In this document: positions 1 through 35,869 of the stretch, piece by piece
How positions within the stretch are numbered: the stretch's first letter is position 1
Layout of the letters: every line of letters starts with the position of its first letter
Origin: Aspidiotus rigidus
Taxonomy: Eukaryota; Arthropoda; Insecta; Hemiptera; Diaspididae
DNA length: 64,000 nt
NCBI GenBank assembly: GCA_035079385.1
Contig: JAVHKY010000023.1
Coordinates: 2,852,001-2,916,000 of the forward strand
Reading direction: 5' to 3'
Translations under genes and position numbers: made by a program
The notes under the pieces: generated by a model
The model's input: the letters and a program-made list of their open reading frames with translations, nothing else
What the model was told of the DNA's origin: nothing
Database searches by the model: none

Positions 1-286
1 TACTGAACAAAACGGAAAAATAAATTCAGTTTGATTGCTAATGAAGAATAAAACACGCAATAAGTACATCGTATGCACAATTGCACATCATCTAATGCTC
101 AAAACACACGAAGAAGAAAAAAGAGTACACCTTGCGCGTTGCATTAGTGCCGCGTCAGCAGAATTCGCCATTTTGAACGAGCGTAGCAGCCGGAGTGGCG
201 GCTAGAGGCAAGCGGGAGCGGGCGAGACGGAAGACATTGACCTCACTGAACATAACCCGACCCACCGGAACGCGACCTGAAGCGAC
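1..286. other. Unassigned flank
   Basis: No gene or clear repeat is recognisable. The open frames on both strands at 155-462 overlap each other and the neighbouring foldback element and look like chance frames. It lies in the intron that follows the last visible ABCC exon. Confidence 0.4.
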
Positions 287-557
287 CTTAGACCATACAA
301 CAGATAGACCGAGCATCGGCCATATAAGCGTGTACAACGCGTTGAACGGAAGATATGATAAGAAAATAAGGGGGACTGGACCTCAATGAAGGCAACGCGG
401 GTGAACGCGCGGAGCAGTGAAACGCACCGTACACCCGCGCCGCTCATCAAACTTGTAAACAAGGTCCAGTCCCCCTTATTTTCTTATGTGTATTCTTATC
501 ATGTTCTCCGTTCAAAGATTCATTACTATGCTCGGTCTATCTGTTGTATGGTCTAAG
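287..557. mobile_element. Foldback MITE with 8-bp TSD
   Basis: A 271-bp element whose ends are inverted copies. The left end starts CTTAGACCATACAACAG and the right end finishes with its reverse complement. A second inverted block (near 358-382 and 461-485) extends the arms to about 100 bp. It is flanked by the direct repeat GAAGCGAC at 279-286 and 558-565. It has no coding capacity, so it is a non-autonomous DNA transposon. An 8-bp TSD fits hAT, P or MULE-type transposases; the superfamily is not settled. Confidence 0.75.
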
Positions 558-565
558 GAAGCGAC

Positions 566-943
566 CTACTAAAGTAAATCAATCAATTTGACATTTAGCC
601 CCTTAAAATCGTGAGGATAGGCAACTTTACATCCATATGAGCAAATAATTTAGTATGGTGTTTTTTAATACCCTTTCTTGCAGGAATTGTGCAAAACCTG
701 AACAATTCTATGAAATTACATGATTTTTCATCGCAAAAAAGATTTAGTGAATTTTTAGATTTCTGAAATTATGAGCTTGTAATGTGGTAACACTGACACT
801 CTGGGATTTTGCAAATGGAGGAAAAGACAAAGGGTTCTATTAGCAACCAAATTTCATTTGTTTCCAAGTCCCCCAAGAACCTTCATTTTTTGATTAAAGT
901 TCACCTTTTTTCAATTTCCGACCACTGTGCGATGGGTGGAAAT
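566..943. other. AT-rich stretch, nothing recognised
   Basis: AT-rich sequence between a MITE and a PLE copy. No exon, RNA gene or repeat structure is evident. Confidence 0.4.
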
Positions 944-1637
944 ACGCCAACATAGTGGAAGAGATCTTGAGCCAGAACTACTGCCGCTTTAATAACAGGT
1001 TCTACAGTCAGGAAAGGGGGCTTGCGATGGGATCACCGCTGTCACCAATACTGGCGGAGATATTCATGAATGATATGGTAAACAAGATACTGAAGAACAG
1101 CAAGTTCAGAAACTCGATCAAACACTGGGCCAGATATGTAGATGATATCTTAATTGTGTGGTCAGGAACTGATAGACAGGTGGACCTATTCCTTTCGGTA
1201 ATGAACGCGATGAATGAGAGCATCAAATTCACAGTGGAAAAAAGCAATGAGACCATCGACTATTTGGACCTTACACTCACAATGGAGAACAACAGGATAG
1301 GATACAAAATCTATAGGAAGCCGACGCATACAGACACCATCATCCCAAATGACTCCTACCACCACCCCAGGCACAAGTTAGCGGCAATCCGAAACTACTG
1401 CTATCGGGCAATTTCTGTCCTCAAGAACAATGAAGAGAAGAGGAAAGAAATCGAGATAGTAAAGCAGATCGCAGATGCCAATGGCTACCGCAGAGGCGTG
1501 GTGGATGGAATCTTTGGGAAAATGGAAACAAAGAAAGGAACCCATGATGGCATAGTGAGAAAGTACTCCGGATCGATACCATACATAGGAAAGTACACAA
1601 ACAAGGTGATAAAGGCGTTCAATGGTACAATGTAAAT
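944..1637 (+). pseudogene. PLE reverse transcriptase, C-terminal part
   Basis: Reverse transcriptase of a Penelope-like retroelement, copying element RNA into DNA at the target site. The frame shows the motif region GLAMGSPLSPILAEIF, the catalytic box RYVDDILIVWSG with the YVDD aspartates intact, then LDLTL and the IYRKPTHTD segment typical of PLE RTs, followed by the thumb region (HHPRHKLAAI). The N-terminal fingers with the ADKG and GLPK motifs are absent, and no natural start codon is visible. The frame ends at TAA just after AFNGTM. The next frame resumes one base out of phase with NVSIQNN-like PLE sequence, so one frameshift separates RT and endonuclease. It is a dead copy. Confidence 0.88.
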
Positions 1638-2063
1638 GTGAGTATCCAGAATAACCAACCCATGGTGAAGAGAATCAGCAATGACCAGACGGAACAAAAG
1701 GACAAGGAAAGCTTGAGTGGAGTGTACAAGCTCAGTTGTGAACAGTGCGAGGGCATCTACATCGGTGAGACTGGGAGAAAGTTCCAGATCAGGAAAAGGG
1801 ACCACAAAAAGTTTAGGGAGAAAGAAGATGGCAAGTCACTGTTTGGGAAACACTGTAACGAAGAAAACCATGATGTAGAGGGAATATTTGAAATCATACA
1901 TGTAGAGAATCGCACAAAGAGAAGAAAACTCTGGGAACAAATGGAGATTGCAATAGCCAAGAGAGAGAAAGCCTGCCTCTTGAAGAATGTAATCACATTT
2001 GACAGCGAAAAGTTATTCGGCCTGGTGATTGGACGAGAGAAGAAGAACAGAATTAACCAATGA
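1638..2063 (+). pseudogene. PLE GIY-YIG endonuclease domain
   Basis: Endonuclease part of the same PLE polyprotein, cutting target DNA during retrotransposition. The GIY-YIG signature is seen as GVYKLSCEQCEGIYIGETGR, followed by the arginine-rich helix (KFQIRKRDHKKF), a KHCNEENH histidine region and a glutamate-bearing helix (KLWEQMEIAIAKR). The spacing CEQC before GIYIG is the cysteine insertion characteristic of PLE endonucleases. It is about 140 residues long, near complete, but cut off from the RT by the frameshift at about 1635. The ATG at 1638 is probably not a real start. Confidence 0.88.
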
Positions 2064-2115
2064 GACGGCAGGAATCCAGGTAGCCAATAGAAACGTAGTA
2101 TTTAGGACAAAGATT

Positions 2116-2262
2116 GAACCAATCACTAAGCAGTATGTTCTAGTCAATAAGAAAACAATGTCATATTATTGTAAGAATTAGTTTCTAAGAAGTGAACCAA
2201 TCACAACACAGCATTATTATAGTCAATAAGATCACAGTGTTCTACTATAAAAACTCATGGTT
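2116..2262 (+). repeat. Tandem duplication in PLE1 tail
   Basis: Two diverged copies about 77 bp apart, each starting GAACCAATCAC and containing AGTCAATAAGA. They lie between the endonuclease stop and the hammerhead-like motif, where PLEs keep their LTR-like repeats. A TATA-like string follows the second copy, so this may be element promoter sequence (inference). Confidence 0.5.
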
Positions 2263-2290
2263 AAGGGTTTGTTCTCCAGTTGCGACACAT

Positions 2291-2314
2291 CTGATGATGG
2301 GATAGCACCCGAAA
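2291..2314 (+). ncRNA. Hammerhead-like motif in PLE1
   Basis: CTGATGA is followed by a GGG/CCC stem and GAAA, the strand order of a hammerhead ribozyme core (helix II between CUGANGA and GAAA). PLEs are known to carry hammerhead ribozymes. One extra T lies between the CTGATGA box and the stem, and no convincing helix III with a cleavage triplet was found, so activity is doubtful. Confidence 0.35.
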
Positions 2315-2344
2315 GTACTCTTGTAAAAGCTACCAATAAAGTAG

Positions 2345-3118
2345 ATTTGTACATTTGGAAAACTCTTTTTCAATATTAGTGCTCTACTTACACCTCACTC
2401 CCTCATTATGAGTTCCGATAAAAGACTCATAGAATAGGTTCCCTATCAAAGTTTGATTAAGGTTCCTTTAGTTCTAGACTTGTGTCTATTTGGGAAAGGG
2501 AAAGGGCGACTTGGACGGACATTTCAAAAGTATTTCCCCTGCTTTCTAAACCAACGTCCACAAGGAAAGAGACCCCATAAACTTACAATTGAGGCCAGGA
2601 ACTTGGAAAAATCTCTACGTCAGCTGCTGAAGAATTAGAGAAATGGGGTCCATCTTCCTTCTCCACTGAAGATACCTCGTAAGTTGCGAGCTCTTCTATT
2701 GAGATTAATGATTTGATTTATTACAGAGATTCAGGAAAAGCGCTGACCTCTTCAGCGAAGTTAATCGAATGGATTAATTTTTCGGTGTTGAAAAATCGAT
2801 CATTTTCCCAAGTCTGAAGGGGAGAAATAAATATAGAACAGGTAAGCTATGAGGTTTGCTACCGAAGGACGGAGGGACTTGGAACCTCTCCCTAAAGAAA
2901 TTTTTGGATTATTATTATAAGAATATGACTGCGATAGACATGAAACATGAACTAGAAAGTTTTTGTATGCATCTTTCTTCTTTGGAGAGTAGAATTTTTC
3001 CCTCAAGTGTGAAAAAGGATAAGTTCTAAAACGGGCACTCTAAAAACGGGAGGTGCAGGAAAAAGGAATGAATTCTAGACTAATTTACACCAAACGATTA
3101 GTACGCGCTGTTACATAC
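2345..3118. other. Intron sequence after last visible ABCC exon
   Basis: Sequence between the PLE tail and the splice donor of the exon ending at 3119 (read on the minus strand). No conserved coding similarity was recognised; the short frames here are unsupported. Confidence 0.4.
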
Positions 3119-28833
<25,715 letters not shown>

Positions 28834-29291
28834 CTGAAGCATGCAAATTAAAACAGCATAAGAATAACTTTTAAGAAATGCAAAAAACGTTCTACGGTGC
28901 TAAAAAATTACAAAAAATGATTCAAAAAAAAAAAAAAAAAAGATAATGAAGTCAATAATTTTGAATCAAATTGTAATTAAAAAATAAGTTTTTCTCGATA
29001 TGAAATTTTTCAACAAATCATATAATTATTATGAAGCAGCAGAACTTCACATCGCAAAGACAACAAAATCAGTTACCGGTAATCACGGTGCAACACTTCT
29101 TTACTCATTTTTGAAATTAATTTAATAAGCCACTCATAGGAAAACTTTAAAAACTGTATACTCTACAGAGGCGACTACCATTCATTTTTGGTATTTAAAA
29201 ACTCACGGGTTCTTTAACAGAGTTGAACGAGGGGTGGCAGGGAACCTGATTTATGGGCCACGTGCGGTCTGAAAATTCTTCACGCACCAGA
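28834..29291. other. Upstream ABCC intron
   Basis: Contains an A-run at about 28926-28940 and the GCAGGGAACCTGATTTA-type text that recurs at 30330 and 43630. No gene seen. Confidence 0.35.
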
Positions 29292-29390
29292 CATAGATCT
29301 GAATAAAAGTCTTTTTTGGGTGACAGACAAAATTTATAATAATAAGAATTAACCTTGCTTTGATTACCACACTTTCAACTCCTATAATAC

Positions 29391-29420
29391 GTTTCAACGG
29401 AACCTAGCCGTCATCTTCAG
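29391..29420 (-). ncRNA. Hammerhead-like motif, 3' arm of PLE5
   Basis: Minus-strand CTGAAGA-T-GACGG-loop-CCGTT-GAAAC, just after the endonuclease frame. The GAAAC end fits the hammerhead core better than the inverted copy does. Confidence 0.35.
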
Positions 29421-30030
29421 AAAAAAACGAACTAAACTAAAATACAAAAGAGTGGACCAGGTCTGAACGTGAGAAAAGAGACACGTACAAACAAATTCAT
29501 GACCGGAGATAAAAGTACTCGCATATGTATTGGCGAGATTAGAAGTATCGGTTTTGAAATTCAAGGTGTTACATGTTAAAATATGAAGTACTTCTAACAT
29601 CTTCCTCTTCTTATCATTATTCTCGCGACCAACTATTTTAATCTGGTCAAAATTGAAACTGTGCCCTGTATCACAAGAATAAGAAGCTAAACTACTCCGA
29701 TTTGGAACATCATTCTTATGTTGGTCAACCTTCTTCTTCAACAGTTGAGAAGTCTACCCCACATAGAATGAATCGGGGCACACCGAGCAGGGAACTTTGT
29801 ATACAACACCAGAATTTTGCAAAATGGAAATCCTACCTTTAGTTTTCAAAAAGAATTTTTCTCTCAATGCATGGTAACTGCTGAAAGATATACGAGTACA
29901 AATTTGGTCATCTAATTTCTGAAGGATTTTACGAATAATTGCACTGCTTGGGCCTGTAAACCGGATAGAAGAATATTTCTTACTAGATAAACATGAGAGA
30001 AAAATTCTTTTCGAAAACTGAAGATAGGGT
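29394..30030 (-). pseudogene. PLE RT thumb and GIY-YIG endonuclease remnant
   Basis: Reading on the minus strand, a thumb segment (IRKILQKLDDQICTR) precedes the endonuclease GVVYKVPCSVCPDSFYVG, then an in-frame stop where a glutamine is usual, and TSQLLKKKVDQHKND. The frame continues in 29741-29394 with CDTGHSFNFDQIKIV and KRKMLEVLHI, including the conserved histidine and glutamate, and ends NLANTYAS. No RT palm remains. Confidence 0.8.
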
Positions 30031-30073
30031 CCCCATTTTGCAAAAATTTTAGTTTACGGATACTTCGTTTTTT

Positions 30074-30102
30074 CTGAAGATGACGGCTAGGTTCCGTCGA
30101 AG
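30074..30102 (+). ncRNA. Hammerhead-like motif, 5' arm of PLE5
   Basis: CTGAAGA, one T, a GACGG/CCGTC stem with a 7-base loop, then GAAG. The inverted partner at 29391-29420 reads CTGAAGA...GAAAC on the minus strand. The extra T departs from the canonical core, as in PLE1. Confidence 0.35.
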
Positions 30103-30227
30103 TGTCGAATAATACAAATAATTTTCGTATATTATACGAGTTAAAAGTGTGGCAACCAAAGCAAGGTTAATTCTTATTATTATAAATTTTGTTTGTCGCG
30201 GAAAAAAAACTTTTATTCAGATCTATG

Positions 30228-30600
30228 ACGTCGTCAAATTGTGACTTGGAGTTATAATTATATAATAGGAGGGTAACTTGAAAAAAAAAACAAAACTGAC
30301 TGGTTCTCTAGGGTAGTTAAGCGAGGGGTGGCAGGGAACCTGTTTTACGGGGCATGTAGGATCTGAAAAATGTAGGTTGTGACGTCACAAGGCTAACCTA
30401 TGACGTCCTCAAATGTGACGTCACAGGCTTGCACTTTGGAATTATATAATAATAAGAGGGAAACTTGATTAAACTGATCTAAGACATAATCAGATTGTGA
30501 CGTCACAAGGCTAACCTACGACGTCATCAAACTGTGAATCACAGGCCCCGCCTTTAAGCTTTATATTATAGAAGGGGGACTTGGAAAATTTTTGTGTTCC
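30228..30600. repeat. TGACGTCA-rich repeat pair
   Basis: Two diverged copies of a unit carry GTGACGTCACAAGGCTAACC followed by CGACGTC/TGACGTC boxes. No gene. Confidence 0.5.
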
Positions 30601-33600
30601 CAGCTTTGCCGGACGGCGGACGTTTTCCTCCCCAATGAAAGGCGACAGGATGTGCGAAGTACTAATTGAAAGTCTCCTAGTGCCTTCTCAATTCGTTTCG
30701 TTCGCCGTATGCCATACTCGGAATAAGAGGCGAGTGAGAGTGATGCCACGGGACTTTGAAATATTTTCGTACTTCTTGGACTTGTAAAATTTTTCATTTT
30801 CAAAGTTCAACAATTGGAAAATAATTCCAAGTCCAACAGTTGAAAATATTTTCAAGTCCAAGAAGTACGAAAATATCTTCAAGTCCCGCGGCATCACTCT
30901 TACTCCGAGTATGGCATACGGCGAATTAAACGAATTGATAAGGCACAAGGAGACTTTCGATAGCGAGTTTATTCTATGTAACCGACATGGGGCTACCGCG
31001 TCGGTTTACTGCCAAACTGGGAGTGAGTAAGAGTGATGCCGCAGGACTTGGCAATATTTTTGTACTTCTTTGGACTTGTAAAATTTTTCATTTTAACTGT
31101 TGGATTCGGAATTATTTTCAACTGTTGGACATGGAATTATTTTCAAATTGTGGGACTTGAAATATTTTCATGAGTGGACATGTAGAATTTTTCATTTTCG
31201 ATTCTCGGACTTGAAAATATTTTCAACTGTTGGACTTGGAATTATTTTCATTGAAATATTTTCAACCGTTGGACTTGGAATTATTTTCAACTTTTGGATT
31301 CGGAATCATTTTCAACTGTTGGACTTTGAAATATTTTCATACTTCATGGACTTGCAAAAATTTTTCATTTTTGATCGTCGGACTTTGTAATATTTTTAAC
31401 CCAAAAATGAAAAATTTTACAAATCCAAGAAGTATGAAAATATTTCCAAGTCCAAGAATTGAAAATGAAACATTTTACAAGTCCAAGAAGTATGAAAATA
31501 TTTCAAAGAGAATAATTCCAAGTCCAACAGTTGAAAATATTTCAAAGTCCCACAGTTGAAAGTATTTCAAAGTCCAACAGTTGAAAATACAAGTCTAAGA
31601 AGTACGAAAATATTTCAAAGTCCCGCGGCATCACTCTTACTTGCCTCTTACTCCCAGTATGGCAGTAAACCAACGCGGTAGCCCCATGTCGGTTACATAA
31701 AATAAACTCGCCTTTCGATTAGTACTTCGCACATCCTCTCGTGATGAAACAGGTCCCTTGTCAAAAATCAGTCTCCTTGTGCCCTCTCAATTCGTTTCGT
31801 TCGCCGTATGCCACACTCGGAGTAAGAGGTGAGTGAGAGTGATGCCACGGGACTTTGAAATATTTTTGTACTTCTTGGACTTGTAAAATTTTTCATTTTC
31901 TATTCTTGGGCTTTGAAATATTTTCAACTGTTGGACTTACATTTATTTTCAAATTGTGGGCCTTTGATATATTTTCATAAGTGGACTTGTAAAATTTTTC
32001 ATTTCCAATTCTTGGGCTTTGAAATATTTTCAACTGTTGGACTTGGAATTCTTTTCAAATTGTTGGACTTGGAAATATTTTCATAAAAGAGACTTGTAAA
32101 ATTTTTCATATTCAATTCTTGAACTTGGAAATATTTTCAAGTCTTAGAATTGTTTTCAAGTATTGGACTTGGAATTATTTTCCAATTGTTGGACTTTGAG
32201 ATATTTTCAATTATTGGACTTGAAATTATTTTCAAATTGTTGGACTTTAAAATATTTTCATACTTCTTGGACTTACAAATTGAAAATATTTCCAAGTCCA
32301 AGAATTGAAAATGAAAATATTTCCAAGTCCAAGAATTGAAAATGAAACATTTTACAAGTCCAAGAAGTATGAAAATATTTCAAAGAAAATAATTCCAAGT
32401 CCAACAGTTGAAAATACAAGTCTAAGAAGTACGAAAATATTTCAAAGTCCCGCGGCATCACTCTTACTTGCCTCTTACTCCCAGTATGGCAGTAAACCAA
32501 CGCGGTAGCCCCATGTCGGTTACATAAAATAAACTCGCCTTTCGATTAGTACTTCGCACATCCTCTCGTGATGAAACAGGTCCCTTGTCAAAAATCAGTC
32601 TCCTTGTGCCCTCTCAATTCGTTTCGTTCGCCGTATGCCACACTCGGAGTAAGAGGTGAGTGAGAGTGGTGCCACGGGACTTTGAAATATTTTTGTACTT
32701 CTTGGACTTGTAAAATTTTTCATTTTCTATTCTTGGGCTTTGAAATATTTTCAACTGTTGGACTTACATTTATTATCAAATTGTGGGCCTTTGATATATT
32801 TTCATAAGTGGACTTGGAATTATTTTCAAATTGTTGGACTTGGAAATATTTTCATAAAAGAGACTTGTAAAATTTTTCATATTCAATTCTTGAACTTGGA
32901 AATATTTTCAAGTCTTAGAATTATTTTCAAGTATTGGACTTGGAATTATTTTCCAATTGTTGGACTTGAAATTATTTTCAAATTGTTGGACTTTGAAATA
33001 TTTTCATAAGTGGCCTTTTAGAATTTTTCATTTTCAAAGTCCAACAATTGGAATATAATTCTAAGTCCAACAGTTGAAAATAATTCCAAGTCCAACAGTT
33101 GAAAATAATTCCAAGTCCAACAGTTGAAAATATTTCGAATCCCAAGAATTGAAATGAAAAATTTTACAAGTCCACTTATGAAAATACTTCAAAGTCCCAC
33201 AATTTGAATATAATTCCAAGTCCAACAGTTGAAAATACTTCAAAGTCCCACAATTGGAAAATAATTCCAAGTCCAACGGTTGAAAATATTTCGAATCCCA
33301 AGAATTGAAATGAAAAATTTTACAAGTCCACTTATGAAAATATTTCAAAGTCCCACAATTTGAAAATAATTCCAAGTCCAACACTTGAAAATATTTCCAA
33401 GTCCAAGAATTGAAAATTAAACATTTTACAAGTCCAAGAAGTACGAGAATATCTCCAGTCCCGCGGCATCACTCTTACTCACCTCTTACTCCGAGTGTGG
33501 CATATGGCGAACGAAACGAATTGAGAGGGCACAAGGAGACTGATTTCTGACAAGGGACCTGTTTTATCACGAGAGGATGTGCGAAGTACTAATCCAAAGG

Positions 33601-33960
33601 CGAGTTTATTTTATGTAACCGACATGGGCTACCGCGTTGGTTTACTGCCATACTGGGAGTAAGAGGCAAGTAAGAGTGATGCCGCGGGACTTTGAAATAT
33701 TTTCGTACTTCTTAGACTTGTATTTTCAACTGTTGGACTTGGAATTATTTTCTTTGAAATATTTTCATACTTCTTGGACTTGTAAAATGTTTCATTTTCA
33801 ATTCTTGGACTTGGAAATATTTTCAATTTGTAAGTCCAAGAAGTATGAAAATATTTTCAAGTCCAATAATTGAAAATATGGCATACGGCGAATGAAACGA
33901 ATTGATAAGGCACGAGGAGACTTTTGATTAGTACTTCGCACATCCTCTCGTGATAAAACA
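30600..33960. repeat. 3.4-kb palindromic repeat field
   Basis: Arrays of 25-32-bp units (GTTGGACTTGGAATTATTTT and variants) run forward and then as reverse complements, separated by a ~210-bp cassette. The cassette ends in CCCGCGGCATCACTCTTAC on one side and its inverse GTGAGAGTGATGCCACGGGAC-like text on the other. Cassettes lie at about 30640-30720, 30890-31040, 31620-31850 (forward), 32450-32680 (forward) and 33460-33690 (inverted). Spacing of the two forward cassettes is about 827 bp. RNA from this field would fold into long hairpins. The frames across it are by-products. Confidence 0.88.
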
Positions 33961-35869
33961 GGTTCCTTGTCAAAAATATCGACCTCCGAGCTTATATGAT
34001 AAGGGGTTCACCTCCAAACGACCTGGGAGCGAAGATTTTACCCAAAAAACTCCCCGATAAAACAGGTTCCCGGTAAAAATTCCGACCTCCACGCTATATA
34101 TGATTCGACCTACGAGCTATATATGATAGGAGGGGGCCATAGAATATCTTAGCAGGACGTTCTGAGTCTTATGGTGTTTGAAGCGTTGCATATCTGGTTC
34201 ATTGAAGGGGCTAAATCAATTGTTGTATGAAGCATTGCATACCTAGTCACTCGAAGAGGCTATCTTTAAGACTATGTACACAGACCACCGAGCTATATAA
34301 TTATGATAAGAGGGAGAGTTGAAAAATTTTCGAGCTCCGAGCTTTGAAACAGAATCCTGTTAAGAATTTGTTCCGATCAGAATCATCGAATGCTTTTGCT
34401 GTAGGAATATCTCAAGTCAAGCAATTCAATGGTCAGAAAGGGTACACTGCGGATGGAGGAGTAAAGTTCCCTCATGCCTTTCCACTAGTCAATGGGATTT
34501 GCCTTTTTGTATCATAATTTTTCATTGTAAGATCATACACCTCTTGTAGAACATGTTCCCTGCATTTCTCAGATAAGTCAGTTCATAAATGCGACATGAT
34601 AATCTATGAGGGTAAATTTATGATTATTTTTCTAGACAGGATATATGAAAATTACTTCAAATGACTTAGTTAGCGATAAAGATTGAGGCAGGAATTCATT
34701 AAACTTACAGAGTTAGAATTGTAATCTAATCATAATTTTCTCGATATTTGACAATCGTAAGCGATAGGTTGATATCTGACATTCTGAAAATTCCAGCTAC
34801 GGAATAATTAGTCACAGATATCAGCCAGTCTCGCCATTTGCCTTCCCTCTCATAGGAGTTACCATTAGGTGTCAATCAACACTGACACTAATTTGACATC
34901 AAGCTCTAAAAAGTTTGGATTGGTTTGCTGATAGAGGTCGATGATATTTTTTCGACATATTTCGCACAGGTACGTTGGGAGTAATTTCGTAATGGTTTCC
35001 AAAATGAGTAATGAGGGAAATAAATTACACTGACGTTATTTTTATCATATGGCTGGTCACTTCTCGACAGTTCGAGTATGACCGTCCATGAGGTATAAGG
35101 TATTTGTAATTATAGTATGATCTTTTATTTCTCTATTTTCTCACTCATATCGGTGAACTTTTTACCACTCGGCTAGGAAAGGAAGAGAAAAGATAGTATT
35201 TTGTTCGTACGCTGCGCTGTTTGTACTTCGAGGAAAATAACAGAGAAGTGAAGAATGTTAGATTGTTAATTCGAACACCGTATAAGTCATTAAATAATGA
35301 GATTGCATTAATAAGATCGTACTTAATAATGCAATCAATGAATGACGAATGAAGATACAAATTTAGCGTCAATCCCCGTAATGAGGAGAATAAAGGATTA
35401 ATAATAATTCAAATCCAGCTTCTCTTAAAATCATTTCTTTGTGAAGATTCCTTACTAGTTTGGACAAGATCGATAAAAAAGTACGCCAATTTAATCTTGA
35501 AATTAAAAGCGTTCCAACAATTGAACGTTGATAATTTGAGTTGTTCGACCAGATCAACGGGGCCTCGTGTAAAGATTTTTATGAAAAAATATGTTTGCGG
35601 ACAGGGCCAGGGTGAGTTTTCCAAAAATGAAAGAAAATGCTACGAGGTCATGAAATTGTTCTATGATTTGTACGATTTCGACGGGTTTCAATTTCTAGCA
35701 AAAACCAAGTTGCCATTCATCAACCAAAAAGTAGCAAGTCAAAAATCATCTTTGACGTTTTCATGAAATTTTCCTCTGCTCTAGTCTGATAGATTCGTCA
35801 AACTCCAATTTATCGGAGTACCGCTGGGCAGAAAGGCTCCAGCCGGGTAAGAAGGGAAAACGGCCCTGG
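33961..35869. other. Unassigned stretch
   Basis: 34000-34350 has more 45-bp-type (CGAGCTATATATGATAGG) text. The rest shows no recognisable exon, RNA gene or element; short frames near 35150-35770 have no known family. Confidence 0.35.

Larger units (their letters stand above)
944..2340 (+). mobile_element. Penelope-like element, 5'-truncated (PLE1)
   Basis: The copy keeps the second half of the reverse transcriptase, the GIY-YIG endonuclease and a 3' noncoding tail. The 5' part of the RT is missing: protein similarity starts abruptly near 944. The tail holds a ~77-bp tandem duplication with a TATA-like TATAAAAA at 2246-2253 and a hammerhead-like motif at 2291-2314. It differs in sequence from the other PLE copies here, so it is a separate PLE lineage. 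It sits in the intron downstream of the last visible ABCC exon, on the strand opposite the gene. Confidence 0.85.
29292..30227 (-). mobile_element. Short Penelope-like element with inverted ends (PLE5)
   Basis: A minus-strand PLE remnant holding only RT end and endonuclease. Its 3' noncoding end (29292-29442) is present again, inverted, at its 5' side (30048-30227), starting CATAGATCTGAATAAAA in each arm. Both arms contain a hammerhead-like CTGAAGATGACGG...CCGT-GAA motif. It is inserted in a repeat also seen at 30330-30480. Confidence 0.8.

Noticed and set aside
30561..33873. Open frames encoding FSTVGLGIIF-type repeated peptides
   Set aside because: Translation of the palindromic short repeat; the same peptides occur on both strands.
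35145..35766. Possible upstream ABCC exons
   Set aside because: Looked for the ABCC N-terminal NPLF and helix motifs on the minus strand; none of the frames shows them with splice sites.
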